A stretch of 64,000 bases of DNA from JAGVSR01 sp964589785 (GTDB taxonomy: Bacteria > Pseudomonadota > Alphaproteobacteria > Rhizobiales > Hyphomicrobiaceae): contig CAZPUQ010000003.1 of the NCBI GenBank assembly GCA_964589785.1, positions 248,001 through 312,000 on the forward strand. Reading direction: 5' to 3'. The translations under genes and the position numbers were made by a program. Below the pieces are notes generated by a model, which did no database searches, was not told where the DNA came from, and worked only from the letters and a program-made list of their open reading frames with translations. Shown piece by piece: positions 1 to 9,072 of the stretch; the first letter of the stretch is position 1, and every line of letters begins with the position of its first letter.

Positions 1-10
1 CATTTCTCTC

Positions 11-1546
11 CTAGACCGGGAAGGCGCGGCCCCCTTCGTGGTCGAGGACGTCGACCGTCTTGCGGTAGAGCGCCTCGGCCCGCTCGTGGGTCTCGCCGAT
101 GGCGACGATGCCGAGCTTGCCGTACTCGGACAAGGCGCCGATCAGATGAAAGGCGACGCCCTCGGCCCTCGCGGCATTGAAATGCAGCTCGTTCATGACG
201 GCAATGTCGATGAGGTCGTCGGGCGTCAGGCCGCAATAGAGCGGGGATTCGAGATTGTCGGAGGCATAGTAGCAGCGCGGCCGGCCGGACGGCGTATGGA
301 AGAGCCCGGTCTGCGGATCGTAGCGGCCATCGGTGAGGTACTGGAGCATGATGAAGGGATGGGTCGTTCCGCCTTTGCGCAGGTTGATCTCGATGGCGAC
401 GTGGCGCCAGCCGTCCGATTCCTTGACCGAGACGAAGTCGATGCCGAACCGCCCGAGCACACCCTTCGATGCGAGCACCGCGGCGGCTTTGAGGCCCTCG
501 CGCTGGATGTCGAGCCGGTAGGCCTCGGCCGCGGGGAAGCGCGCGCCGAGAAAGATCTGGCCCGTCTTGCCGCCGAGCACCTGATCGTGCGTGGAGATCG
601 CCTCGAGGGTCCCGGCAGGATCGACGCGGAACTGCACCGAGGGGCTCTCTTTCACGTCTCCCGGGATCCACTCCTCTACGATGCCGCCCATTGCGGCGAG
701 CTTGCGCTGGTAGAGGTCGAACGTCATTCCCCGCGCTTCGAAGGCAAGGCAAGGCAACCGGTCTGCGATCCACGGCACCAGGGCCGGTCCTTGGGGCGCG
801 CCGGCAAAATCGAACACGGCGTTGCCCTCGCCGGAGAACCCCTCGTTGATCTTCACGACGGCCTTCTTGAGATCCGGCTTCTCGCGCTTCAGCTCGGCGA
901 GCGCGCGGGCCGCATCGGCGGCATCGTTGAGATCCTCGTACCCGGCCGGCAGGGCGACGCCCGCCTCGCGGAAGATCTTGCGCGAGCCGCTCTTGGAGCC
1001 GAGGTGCAGCAATGACGGATCGCAGCCGTAGATCGGAATCCCCAGGACGAGTGCCAGCCGTCGTTCGAGCTCGGAGACGGTGAAGCACGTCATATGCGCA
1101 ATGGCGGCCTCGCCGATGGCCTCCCTGATGCGCGCGATGAGACGAGGCCGCGCGAGCACCTTCTCGGTGAGCGGCGCGGGGCTCGCATCGTCGCAGGCCA
1201 AGAGTGTCAGGCGCCGGCGGGCGTGCTCGCTCGGAATGCCGGGCAAAAGGTGAAGGTAATAGTCGATGATCGCGGCGGAGACTGGTGTGCTGGTGACGTA
1301 GACGAGGCGGGTACGCGGCAGGCGCAAGAGCATGAGCAGGCACAGCATCCGCTCCTCGTAATGCGCGACGCCGGAAACTTTCGCCATCACCTGCTGGTCG
1401 AGGCTGAGGCTCGGGATGACGAGCACCGTGCGCGGCCCGTTGGGATCGCGGAAGATGGTCTCGAACTGGGTGACGAGCGCGGCCTGCAGCTCCGCATAGC
1501 GTTCGCGGTCAGTCGCGCTCGGCGGATGATGCAATGCGTCGTCCAT
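11..1546 (-). CDS. PGM1-like ATP-grasp peptide ligase
   Basis: The 511-residue protein resembles the peptide ligase PGM1 group of ATP-grasp enzymes, which join a carboxylate to an amine through an acyl phosphate. Visible ATP-grasp features are the stretch GSKSGSRKIFREAGV (about 183-197), the lysine/glycine-rich nucleotide loop KINEGFSGEGN (232-242) and the metal-binding strand EINLRKGGTTHPF (about 386-398). No signal peptide is seen, so it is probably cytosolic. The ATG is preceded by AGGA six bases upstream. It lies 52 bp downstream of an M14 amidohydrolase on the same strand, with a PfkB kinase further upstream, suggesting one transcription unit. Family membership is fairly secure; substrate is unknown. 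Confidence 0.8.
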   Translation of the reverse strand: MDDALHHPPSATDRERYAELQAALVTQFETIFRDPNGPRTVLVIPSLSLDQQVMAKVSGVAHYEERMLCLLMLLRLPRTRLVYVTSTPVSAAIIDYYLHLLPGIPSEHARRRLTLLACDDASPAPLTEKVLARPRLIARIREAIGEAAIAHMTCFTVSELERRLALVLGIPIYGCDPSLLHLGSKSGSRKIFREAGVALPAGYEDLNDAADAARALAELKREKPDLKKAVVKINEGFSGEGNAVFDFAGAPQGPALVPWIADRLPCLAFEARGMTFDLYQRKLAAMGGIVEEWIPGDVKESPSVQFRVDPAGTLEAISTHDQVLGGKTGQIFLGARFPAAEAYRLDIQREGLKAAAVLASKGVLGRFGIDFVSVKESDGWRHVAIEINLRKGGTTHPFIMLQYLTDGRYDPQTGLFHTPSGRPRCYYASDNLESPLYCGLTPDDLIDIAVMNELHFNAARAEGVAFHLIGALSEYGKLGIVAIGETHERAEALYRKTVDVLDHEGGRAFPV

Positions 1547-1598
1547 GGCGTCCTGCTCTGGCGGCCGTTGTCGGGCCGGTCGCGTCGATGGACCTGCG

Positions 1599-2651
1599 TC
1601 AGGGGCCGGCGGGCGTCCCGTCGCGTGCGATCCGGTGCATCAGGTAGCCGAGGCAATCAAGCTCGACGGCACGGCGATCGCGCGTCAGCATGGCCGGAAT
1701 CGCCGCTTTGGCGAGGCGGATCGTGTCGCCGTGGTAGGCGAAGAAGTCCTCGACGTCCGGCCTCGTTCCGCCGGGGTGAACCTCAAGGCGGGCCGCCTTC
1801 GTGCCGCCGAGCGTGCCGAAGGCGACGCCGGGCTCGAGCTCGGCGAAGTTCAGGTGATCGAGGTCAGGGCGGAACTGGAGGTCGGCGGCGGAGCCGTCGA
1901 AGGAGAAGCTTGCGGACGCCGGCACCTTGACGATCGCGTGCGTCTGCATGAGGTCGAGGTCGCCGTCGGGCACGGGGTGCTCGGGGAAGTGGGAAAGAGA
2001 CAGCGCGGCCTCGATGAACTCGGCGGCGTGCGCCACGCCGTCAGCCCCTCCGGCGCGTCCGCACTCGACGGTCACGGCCGGGCAGACCTCCGCCAGCGCC
2101 GCCGACTGCACGCCGAGCGGCCGCTCGAAATACACGACCGTGCGGCTGAAGAGCCGCGCCAGATGCAGGTAGGGCTCGGCAAGGCGGTTGACGCACGCAT
2201 AGTGCGGGTTGTGGCCGGTGTTGTTGTGGATGTCGATGCTGGCGAACGGCCGATGATCGCGCACGGTCTCGACGACGGTGCGCATCAGGCGGGATTCGGG
2301 TGAGGCCGTGAGCAACGTGCCGGGCCAAGTGCGATTGTAGTCGGTCTGCTCCGGCAGTGTGCGGACGTTCACGCGCGCGGCGTCGAGGTTGCCGACGAAA
2401 AGCAGAAGCGTGCGCGCGAGCGGCCGGTTGACGTGGCGCTGGAGAACGGCCTTGACGGCCTCCCAGCCCGTATCCTCGTTGCCGTGCAGCAGGACCGTGA
2501 CAAAGAGCGGCGGCTCCTGGCGGCCGGGTATCCGGAACAGGGTGGGGCCCGGAAGCTCGCGCCACAGCTCGAACGGGGCGGCGGCGAGCAACGGTGCGGG
2601 AAAGCCGTCGATGCGATGCAATTGAAGTCGGTCCGCGAGGTCGAGGTCCAT
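1599..2651 (-). CDS. M14-type succinylglutamate desuccinylase/aspartoacylase-like protein
   Basis: This 350-residue protein has the zinc-peptidase layout of the AstE/AspA family: HGNED (H56, E59) as first zinc ligands, DYNRTW (about 104-109) in the position of the substrate-binding arginine motif, SIDIHNNTG (H142) as third ligand and TVECG (E196) as likely catalytic glutamate. Known members hydrolyse an amide between an acyl group and an amino acid. I chose the ATG at 2651 because the sequence before it in frame lacks family similarity. The next gene downstream is an amide-forming ATP-grasp ligase, so the pair could make and break the same kind of bond; that is inference. A perfect FNR/FixK box lies about 90-105 bp upstream. 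Confidence 0.8.
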   Translation of the reverse strand: MDLDLADRLQLHRIDGFPAPLLAAAPFELWRELPGPTLFRIPGRQEPPLFVTVLLHGNEDTGWEAVKAVLQRHVNRPLARTLLLFVGNLDAARVNVRTLPEQTDYNRTWPGTLLTASPESRLMRTVVETVRDHRPFASIDIHNNTGHNPHYACVNRLAEPYLHLARLFSRTVVYFERPLGVQSAALAEVCPAVTVECGRAGGADGVAHAAEFIEAALSLSHFPEHPVPDGDLDLMQTHAIVKVPASASFSFDGSAADLQFRPDLDHLNFAELEPGVAFGTLGGTKAARLEVHPGGTRPDVEDFFAYHGDTIRLAKAAIPAMLTRDRRAVELDCLGYLMHRIARDGTPAGP

Positions 2652-2741
2652 GCTCAAGGTCTGCCTTATGATGCAATGCCGGGGCGACCCGGTCGACCCG
2701 CTTTCGCTCCTCGTGTGTTGCGTCGCCGGCTCCAAAAAACC

Positions 2742-2755
2742 TTGATTCCGATCAA
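2742..2755 (-). promoter_or_regulatory. FNR/FixK-type box
   Basis: TTGATTCCGATCAA is an exact match to the TTGAT-N4-ATCAA consensus of FNR/FixK/Anr regulators. It sits in the 133-bp gap between the PfkB gene and the M14 gene, upstream of the latter. It implies oxygen- or redox-responsive transcription of the amidohydrolase and ATP-grasp genes. I saw no other perfect copy in the window. Confidence 0.55.
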
Positions 2756-2784
2756 AGGGGGCACTTGGTCCAACGCCACGCCGG

Positions 2785-3720
2785 TCAAACCGGCGCGGCA
2801 TCGAGGACCAGTGCCTGGCGCCCGGCGAGGAAGGCGTCGAGCTCGGCGCGGGTCGGCAGGCCCGCCCGCGCACCGAGCCGCCGGCACTTCATGGCCGCCA
2901 CGGCGGCGGCGACCGCCGCGCACGTCGCATCGGGATGACCCTCGGCGATCGCCCAGGCGAACGCGCCGTGGAAGGCGTCGCCGGCGCCGGTGGTATCGAC
3001 AGCCGTCACGGCAAAAGCTGGCTGGCGGCCGATGCGTCCGTCGCGGTCCATCCAGGTGTAGCCCTCCGCGCCGCGGGTGACGCCGGCATGACGCGCGCCG
3101 CGCGCGATCAGGCTCGCGAGCCGTGTTTCAGTGTCATGGCCCTCCACGAAGCGTTCGAAGGCGGGCGCGGAGGCGATGACGTAGTCGGTGACGTCGAGCA
3201 TGTCGGCGAGCCAGCGGCCGCTGCCGAGGTCGACGTCGACAAGCGTCGGCACGCCCTGCCGGCGTGCGGCCTCGAACGCGGCGCGCGTGCCCTCGAGCCA
3301 CGACAGGTCGCTCAGCACGGCGCCGGCGCGCGCGATCTCGGCGAGCGGCAGCCAGTCCGCCGACATCGGCATCTCATGGTCGTCCTCGCTGACGATGAAG
3401 CGCTCGCCCGACGCATCGACGATGACGGCGGCGGTGGCCGAGCGGGCGCCGTCGTGAACTTTGACGTGCCGCGCATCGATGCCGAGCCGTTCCAGATCGG
3501 AGAGGATCAATCCGCCGGCCGGGTCCGATCCGACGCGGCTCCACAGCGCCACCTCGCCGCCAAGCCTCGCCGCGGCGGCCGCAGCGTTGGCGGCCATCCC
3601 GCCGCCGCTGGTGATGTGCTCGCGCGCCCGCAGCTTGATCGGCTGCGGCGGGAAGGCATCGATCCGATAGACGAAATCGAGTGCGGCGTGGCCGATGGTG
3701 ATAATGCGCTTGCCGGGCAT
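2785..3720 (-). CDS. PfkB/ribokinase-family carbohydrate kinase
   Basis: A 311-residue kinase of the PfkB family. It shows the N-terminal family signature around GGGMAANAAAAAARLGG (about 39-55) and the C-terminal anion-hole motif DTTGAGDAF (242-250), in which D248 is the expected catalytic base. The family phosphorylates sugars, nucleosides or related alcohols with ATP; the substrate cannot be read from the sequence. The ATG at 3720 (MPGKRIITIGHAALD) places the first beta strand directly at the N-terminus as is usual; more upstream in-frame sequence looks non-coding. It is first in a three-gene minus-strand group with the M14 and ATP-grasp genes. Confidence 0.85.
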   Translation of the reverse strand: MPGKRIITIGHAALDFVYRIDAFPPQPIKLRAREHITSGGGMAANAAAAAARLGGEVALWSRVGSDPAGGLILSDLERLGIDARHVKVHDGARSATAAVIVDASGERFIVSEDDHEMPMSADWLPLAEIARAGAVLSDLSWLEGTRAAFEAARRQGVPTLVDVDLGSGRWLADMLDVTDYVIASAPAFERFVEGHDTETRLASLIARGARHAGVTRGAEGYTWMDRDGRIGRQPAFAVTAVDTTGAGDAFHGAFAWAIAEGHPDATCAAVAAAVAAMKCRRLGARAGLPTRAELDAFLAGRQALVLDAAPV

Positions 3721-3817
3721 GCGGGCGCAGGCGCTCCTGGTCGATCTGGTGAGCGGGCGATGGGGCAGGATAGGCACGGGCAGGTGCAATTGCCAGCGCC
3801 GACCGGCCTGAGGCTCG

Positions 3818-3835
3818 CTGATCGGCCTTGATCAG
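3818..3835. promoter_or_regulatory. inverted repeat between divergent genes
   Basis: CTGATC and GATCAG form perfect six-base arms separated by six bases. The repeat lies in the 145-bp divergent gap between the PfkB kinase start (3720) and mrpA start (3866), about 30 bp before mrpA. It is a candidate operator; no regulator family is recognised. Confidence 0.3.
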
Positions 3836-3865
3836 ACTTGGTCGCCAACGCTACACGGGGCCGGC

Positions 3866-6697
3866 ATGCGAGATCTCTTGCTCCTCACCGTCCTGCTGGC
3901 GCCGTTCGCGGGCGCCCCGGTCGTGGCCCTGGCGGCGCAACGGTCGCGCCGGCTCGCCGCCTGGACCGCGGGGCTGGCGATGGCGGCCGGGCTTGCGGCG
4001 ACGGGGCTGCTGGCGGCCGAGGTCTTCGCGGGCAAAGTCGTGCTCTGGAAGGTGGCGTGGCTGCCCGCGTGGGGGCTCGACCTTGCGCTGCGGTTCGATG
4101 GGCTTGGGCTCCTCTTTTGCCTCCTGATCCACGGCATCGGCCTGCTGATCGTCCTCTATGCGGCCTACTATCTTCCGGCGGGCGACCGGCTCGGATGGTT
4201 CTACGCGGCCCTTCTCTGCTTCGCCGGAGGGATGCTCGGCATCGTGCTGGCCGAGAACATCGTCCTGATGGTCGTGTTCTGGGAAGTGACGAGCCTGACC
4301 TCGTTCCTTCTCATTGCCTATAACCATGGGCAGGTGGAGGCGCGCATCGCGGCGCGCATGTCGCTGGCCGTGACGGGAGCCGGCGGTCTGGCACTTCTCG
4401 CCGGCGTGCTGCTGCTCGGACAGATGGTCGGCAGCTACGAGTTCTCGGTGGTCCTGGAGAAGGGGAGTGCGGTTCGCGCCGATCCCCTCTACCCCGCCGT
4501 GCTCGTGCTCTTTCTTCTCGGCGCGTTCACCAAGTCGGCGCAGTTTCCGTTCCATTTCTGGCTGCCGCAGGCCATGGCCGCGCCGACGCCAGTCTCCGCC
4601 TACCTCCACTCCGCGACCATGGTGAAGGCCGGCGTTTTCTTGCTGGCGCGCATGTATCCGGTGCTTTCGGGTACCGAACTGTGGTTCATGCTCGTGGCCA
4701 CGACCGGCGCGCTGACGTTCGTCTACGGCGCCTACGTCGCGCTGCTGAAGCACGATCTGAAAGGGCTTCTTGCCTACTCCACGGTGAGCCACCTCGGCCT
4801 CATCACGCTGCTGTTCGGTTTGAACACGCCGCTGGCGGCGGTGGCGGGCGTGTTTCACATCGTCAACCACGCCATCTTCAAGGCCTCGCTGTTCATGGCG
4901 GCCGGCATCATCGACCACGAGACCGGCACGCGCGACATGCGGCGCATGGGCGGCCTTTTCCGGGTCATGCCGCGGACGGCGGTACTGGGCATCCTCGCGG
5001 CCGGCTCCATGGCCGGCGTGCCGCTCCTCAACGGCTTCCTGTCGAAGGAGATGTTCTACACTGCGGCGGTTGCGCATCGGCACGTTGACGGGTCCGCCAA
5101 CTTTCTCCTGCCGGTCTTCGCGGTTGTCGCCGGCATGCTGTCGGTCGCCTACTCGGTGCGCTTCATCTACGACGTCTTCTTCGACGGCCCGCCGAGGGGG
5201 CTTCCGAGGACACCGCACGAGCCGCCGCGCTGGATGCGTCTGCCCGTCGAGGTTCTGGTGGCGCTGGTGATCGTCGTCGGATTCCTGCCGCAGGTGTCGG
5301 TCGGGCCGATCCTGACGGTGGCGGCCGACGCGGTTCTTCCCGGCGCGGTGCCCGCAATCTCCCTCGCGGTGTGGCACGGTTTCAACCTGCCCCTCGTCAT
5401 GACCATCGTCGCCTTCGGGCTCGGGGTGCTTCAGTTCAGCCGCCGGCATGACCTCTATCGCCTGCAGCAGCGCTACGCGTGGTCGCTGACGAGTCCTGTC
5501 GCCTTCGAGCGCGTCTACCGTGCCGCCGCCCGCTTCTCCGTCGCGGCGCTCGGCCTCCTGGATACCCGGTCCCTGCAACGCAACCTCGCGCTGTTCTTTT
5601 CTTTCGCCTTGCTACTCGGCGCCTGGGCGTGGGCGACGTCGCCGGCAGGCCCGCTCGCCGGTCCGATCGCCATTGCGCCGGTCGATGCCGCAGCCGCCGC
5701 CGCCTTTGCGGTGATCGCCTTCGGATCGGTGTGCAGCGTCCTCTACCGGCGCCAGCGGGTGCTGGCGCTCGTGTTCCTGAGCGTGACGGGGCTCGTCGTC
5801 TCGCTGACTTTCCTGCGCTTTCAAGCTCCGGATCTCGCCTTGACGCAGATTTCCGTCGAGGTCGTCACGATCGTGCTCATGCTGATGGGCCTGCGCTACC
5901 TCCCGGCTGAGGTCGCGGCGCGAAGCGGGCGGGTCCGACGGTCACGGGATGTGCTGCTGGCACTCGGCGGCGGGGCGGGCGTGGCCGCCATGTCATACGC
6001 GATGCTGACGCGGCCTTACGAGTCGATTGCGGCCTATCACATGGCCCACGCCAAGCCCGACGGCGGCGGCACCAACGTCGTCAACGTCATCCTGGTCGAC
6101 TTTCGCGGCTTCGACACGCTGGGCGAGATCACGGTTCTGGCGATGGCCGCTATCGGCCTTAGTGCGCTGCTCGATGGTCTTCTCTTGAAGGCGCATGCGG
6201 GGGAGGCCGGCACGAGGCGCGACCGCTTTCCGATCATGCTGACCGAGCTCATGCGGCCGCTCCTGCCGCTGGCGCTCGCCGTGGCGGTCTACATCTTCCT
6301 ACGCGGCCACAACCTGCCGGGAGGCGGCTTCATCGCCGGGCTCGTCGCCGCCGTGGCGCTCATGCTGCAATACATCGCGAGCGGCTATGACTTTGCATCC
6401 GAACGGCTGCGCGGCAGCTATGTGCGCGTTCTCGGCGCGGGACTGGGGATCGCGGGCGCGACGGGAGCCATGAGCCTGCTCCTTGGCTATCCGTTCCTGA
6501 CCTCGACGCACGGCCACGTGCATCCGCCCGGGCTCGCGGCGTTCGATCTCGCGTCCGCCATGGCGTTCGACCTCGGCGTGTTCCTCGTCGTGGTCGGCGC
6601 GGTGATGCTGACGCTCTCGGAGCTGGCCCTGCTGCGCCGCCGCGAGGCGAGGTCCGTCACGGCGGCAGGTTCAGCAACCGGCGCGGAGGGCGGCTGA
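3866..6697 (+). CDS. mrpA: Mrp/Pha cation/proton antiporter subunit A, fused to subunit B
   Basis: The 943-residue membrane protein is the large subunit of the multi-subunit Na+(K+)/H+ antiporter. The N-terminal two thirds resemble NuoL of complex I, with the conserved glutamate in FWEVTS (E140) and lysine in TMVKAG (about 254). From about residue 790 it has a MrpB (MnhB) domain, LRPLLPLALAV-like start with FLRGHNLPGGGF, ending near 925. This A-B fusion matches rhizobial PhaAB and explains the absence of a separate mrpB. It is the first gene of a six-gene operon ending at 9661 whose members are four bases apart or overlap. The complex works in the inner membrane in pH and sodium homeostasis. 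Confidence 0.95.
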   Translation: MRDLLLLTVLLAPFAGAPVVALAAQRSRRLAAWTAGLAMAAGLAATGLLAAEVFAGKVVLWKVAWLPAWGLDLALRFDGLGLLFCLLIHGIGLLIVLYAAYYLPAGDRLGWFYAALLCFAGGMLGIVLAENIVLMVVFWEVTSLTSFLLIAYNHGQVEARIAARMSLAVTGAGGLALLAGVLLLGQMVGSYEFSVVLEKGSAVRADPLYPAVLVLFLLGAFTKSAQFPFHFWLPQAMAAPTPVSAYLHSATMVKAGVFLLARMYPVLSGTELWFMLVATTGALTFVYGAYVALLKHDLKGLLAYSTVSHLGLITLLFGLNTPLAAVAGVFHIVNHAIFKASLFMAAGIIDHETGTRDMRRMGGLFRVMPRTAVLGILAAGSMAGVPLLNGFLSKEMFYTAAVAHRHVDGSANFLLPVFAVVAGMLSVAYSVRFIYDVFFDGPPRGLPRTPHEPPRWMRLPVEVLVALVIVVGFLPQVSVGPILTVAADAVLPGAVPAISLAVWHGFNLPLVMTIVAFGLGVLQFSRRHDLYRLQQRYAWSLTSPVAFERVYRAAARFSVAALGLLDTRSLQRNLALFFSFALLLGAWAWATSPAGPLAGPIAIAPVDAAAAAAFAVIAFGSVCSVLYRRQRVLALVFLSVTGLVVSLTFLRFQAPDLALTQISVEVVTIVLMLMGLRYLPAEVAARSGRVRRSRDVLLALGGGAGVAAMSYAMLTRPYESIAAYHMAHAKPDGGGTNVVNVILVDFRGFDTLGEITVLAMAAIGLSALLDGLLLKAHAGEAGTRRDRFPIMLTELMRPLLPLALAVAVYIFLRGHNLPGGGFIAGLVAAVALMLQYIASGYDFASERLRGSYVRVLGAGLGIAGATGAMSLLLGYPFLTSTHGHVHPPGLAAFDLASAMAFDLGVFLVVVGAVMLTLSELALLRRREARSVTAAGSATGAEGG

Positions 6698-6701
6698 AAC
6701 C

Positions 6702-7031
6702 ATGGAAATCCTCGTCGCCCTGGCTCTGGGACTTCTGACCGCCTGCGGCATCTTCCTGATCCTCAGGCCCACGACGTTCTCCGTCCTCGTCGGCCTCACG
6801 CTGCTGTCCTATGCCGTCAACGCGCTCATCTTCTTCGGAGCGCGGCTCAAGGCCTCGGCGCCTCCGCTCATGCTTGCCGGCCTGACGGGGCAGACCGACC
6901 CGCTGCCGCAGGCGCTCGTGCTGACGGCGATCGTCATCGGCTTCGGCATGACGGCCTATCTGATGGCGCTGGCGCTTGCGGCGAAAGGGGCAAGCGGAAC
7001 CGATCACGTGGACGCAGGCGAGGATCGATGA
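6702..7031 (+). CDS. mrpC: Mrp antiporter subunit C
   Basis: This 109-residue hydrophobic protein has three predicted membrane helices and the NuoK-like pattern of MrpC/MnhC, including the segment DPLPQALVLTAIVIGF typical of the family. It starts four bases after the mrpA stop, and its stop overlaps the mrpD start as ATGA, so translation is probably coupled. It is a structural subunit of the inner-membrane Na+/H+ antiporter. Confidence 0.95.
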   Translation: MEILVALALGLLTACGIFLILRPTTFSVLVGLTLLSYAVNALIFFGARLKASAPPLMLAGLTGQTDPLPQALVLTAIVIGFGMTAYLMALALAAKGASGTDHVDAGEDR

Positions 7032-8566
7032 GCCATCTGCCGATCCTGCCCGTTCTGATCCCGCTGGCGGCCGCCGTGCTGCTGCTTCTCGTGCCCGACG
7101 CCAGCGTGGCGGCCAAGCGCGCGATCTCGATGGCGGCGCTCGCGCTGCTCGGCCTTGCCGCGGCGGCCCAGATCGCGACGGCAAGCGCAGGCAGCGTGCA
7201 CGTCTACCGCCTGGGAGACTGGCCGGCGCCTTACGGCATCGTCCTCATTCTCGACCGCCTGTCCGCGCTGATGGTGGCCGTGACGGCAGCGCTTGCGATC
7301 CCGGTGTCCCTCGCGGCGACGTCCGGCACCGATACGCGCGGCCGCCACTTCCACAGCCTGCTGCAGTTCCAGCTCATGGGACTCAACGGCGCCTTTCTGA
7401 CGGGCGATCTATTCAACCTCTTCGTGTTCTTCGAGATCCTGCTGCTGGCCTCCTATGGCCTGCTCGTGCACGCGGGCGGTCTTCGGCGGCGACGGGCCGG
7501 CGTCGCCTACGTCGTTCTCAACCTCTGCGGCTCGGCGCTGTTCCTGATCGCGCTCGGATTGCTCTACGGCCTGCTCGGCACCCTGAACATGGCCGATCTC
7601 GGTTACGTCCTCGCCAAGGTGCCGGACGCGGACCAGGGTGTCGTGCGGGTCGTTGCCGTGCTGCTCGTTGCCGTGTTCCTCCTGAAGGCGGCGATCCTGC
7701 CGATCGGCTTCTGGCTGCCCCACGTCTATACGGCGGCCACGCTGCCGGTCGCGGCCCTGTTCGTCATCATGACCAAGGTCGGCATCTACGCACTCCTGCG
7801 CGTCGCCACGATCGGGTTCGCGGCGGCCCCGTTCACGGCCGACGTGCTCCAGCCCTGGCTGCCGTGGCTGGCGCTCGGAACGATCCTCGTCGGCTGCCTC
7901 GGCCTGCTTGCCGCAGGCCGTCTCGGCCTCGTCGTGGCCAATCTCGTGCTCGTCTCGGGCGGCACGCTTTTGCTGGGGCTTGCAGCCCCCGATGCAGGCT
8001 CGATCGCGGCGCTGCTCTACTACCTGGTGCAGACGACGCTGGTGACGGGCTCGTTCTTCCTCCTCGCGGATGTCCTGTCACGCCAACGGGGTGCCGCAGG
8101 CGACCGGCTCGGCGACGGGCCGCGGCTCACGCATCCGGCCATGACGGGCGCGGCCTTTCTCGTGCTGAGCCTCGCCGCGGCCGGCGTTCCCCCCCTGTCG
8201 GGCTTCCTCGGCAAGGTGATGGTCATGCAGGCGCTCGGGAACAGTGCGGCGTGGCCTTATGTATGGGCGGCCCTGCTCCTGTCCGGGTTCATCGCCGCGC
8301 TCGTGCTCGCGCGCGCGGCCAGCCTCTATTTCTGGGAACCGGATGCGCCGCGCACCGGGGAGCGGACCGGCGCCGGCTGCCGGCCGCCGTGCGGATTGTC
8401 GGCGGCCCTGGTCCTCATGCTCGCGGCGGTGGCGTTCGTGACGGCGGCCGCGGCGCCGGTTTCGAGCTATGCCCGTGCCACGGCCGACCAGCTTCTCGAC
8501 CGGGCGGCCTATGTGGCGGCCGTCCTCGGCGATCCGGCCGCCGTTCAACGGGAGCATCGTCCATGA
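7028..8566 (+). CDS. mrpD: Mrp antiporter subunit D
   Basis: A 512-residue polytopic protein of the NuoL/M/N superfamily, the second large ion-translocating subunit of Mrp antiporters. Family features include FVFFEILLLASYGLLVH, with the conserved membrane glutamate, and the lysine-containing helix around VFLLKAAILPIGFWLPHVYTAA. The stop overlaps the mrpE start (ATGA at 8563). Length is normal for the family. Confidence 0.95.
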   Translation: MSHLPILPVLIPLAAAVLLLLVPDASVAAKRAISMAALALLGLAAAAQIATASAGSVHVYRLGDWPAPYGIVLILDRLSALMVAVTAALAIPVSLAATSGTDTRGRHFHSLLQFQLMGLNGAFLTGDLFNLFVFFEILLLASYGLLVHAGGLRRRRAGVAYVVLNLCGSALFLIALGLLYGLLGTLNMADLGYVLAKVPDADQGVVRVVAVLLVAVFLLKAAILPIGFWLPHVYTAATLPVAALFVIMTKVGIYALLRVATIGFAAAPFTADVLQPWLPWLALGTILVGCLGLLAAGRLGLVVANLVLVSGGTLLLGLAAPDAGSIAALLYYLVQTTLVTGSFFLLADVLSRQRGAAGDRLGDGPRLTHPAMTGAAFLVLSLAAAGVPPLSGFLGKVMVMQALGNSAAWPYVWAALLLSGFIAALVLARAASLYFWEPDAPRTGERTGAGCRPPCGLSAALVLMLAAVAFVTAAAAPVSSYARATADQLLDRAAYVAAVLGDPAAVQREHRP

Positions 8567-9072
8567 CGCCGTCCCTGACGCTTCTGCAGCGTGTTCTGCC
8601 TCAGCCTGTCGTCTCGCTTGCCATCGTGACGCTGTGGGTGCTGCTCGCCGCCGACACGAGCCCCGGAACCCTGCTCCTGGGCGCCACCCTGGCGCTTCTG
8701 ATCCCCCAGTTCACCCGGACGTTCTGGCCCGACCGGCCGCGCACGTTCCGCGCGCTGCCGGCCATCCGGCTGCTGCTCGTCGTGCTGCACGACATCCTTG
8801 TCGCCAACATCGCCGTGGCGCGGATCGTCGTCGGACCGCTCGGCGGCATCAGGCCGGCATTCGTCGACGTGCCGCTCGATCTGGCGGACCCCTACGTTGC
8901 GACGATCCTGGGCAGCATCATCACGCTCACGCCCGGCACCGTCTCGCTGGATATCGATAGGGACGCGCGCCGCCTGCACATTCATGCCCTCAACGTGCCG
9001 GACGCGACGGCCCTCGTCGCCGAAATCAAGGCACGCTACGAGACCCCGCTGAAGGAGATCTTCGGATGCTGA
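8563..9072 (+). CDS. mrpE: Mrp antiporter subunit E
   Basis: A 169-residue MrpE/MnhE protein. Two N-terminal hydrophobic segments are followed by a soluble tail containing SIITLTPGTVSLDID, the most conserved MrpE segment. The ATG overlapping the mrpD stop gives the normal length; a longer open frame upstream overlaps mrpD and is not used. It overlaps mrpF by seven bases. Confidence 0.95.
   Translation: MTPSLTLLQRVLPQPVVSLAIVTLWVLLAADTSPGTLLLGATLALLIPQFTRTFWPDRPRTFRALPAIRLLLVVLHDILVANIAVARIVVGPLGGIRPAFVDVPLDLADPYVATILGSIITLTPGTVSLDIDRDARRLHIHALNVPDATALVAEIKARYETPLKEIFGC

Noticed and set aside
3851..5578. A 575-codon minus-strand frame opposite mrpA.
   Set aside because: Its translation is rich in R, H, E and Q with no hydrophobic core, typical of an antisense shadow.
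6976..8562. Extended start for mrpE.
   Set aside because: The upstream part is an out-of-frame reading of mrpC/mrpD; the ATGA overlap at 8563 gives the normal MrpE length.
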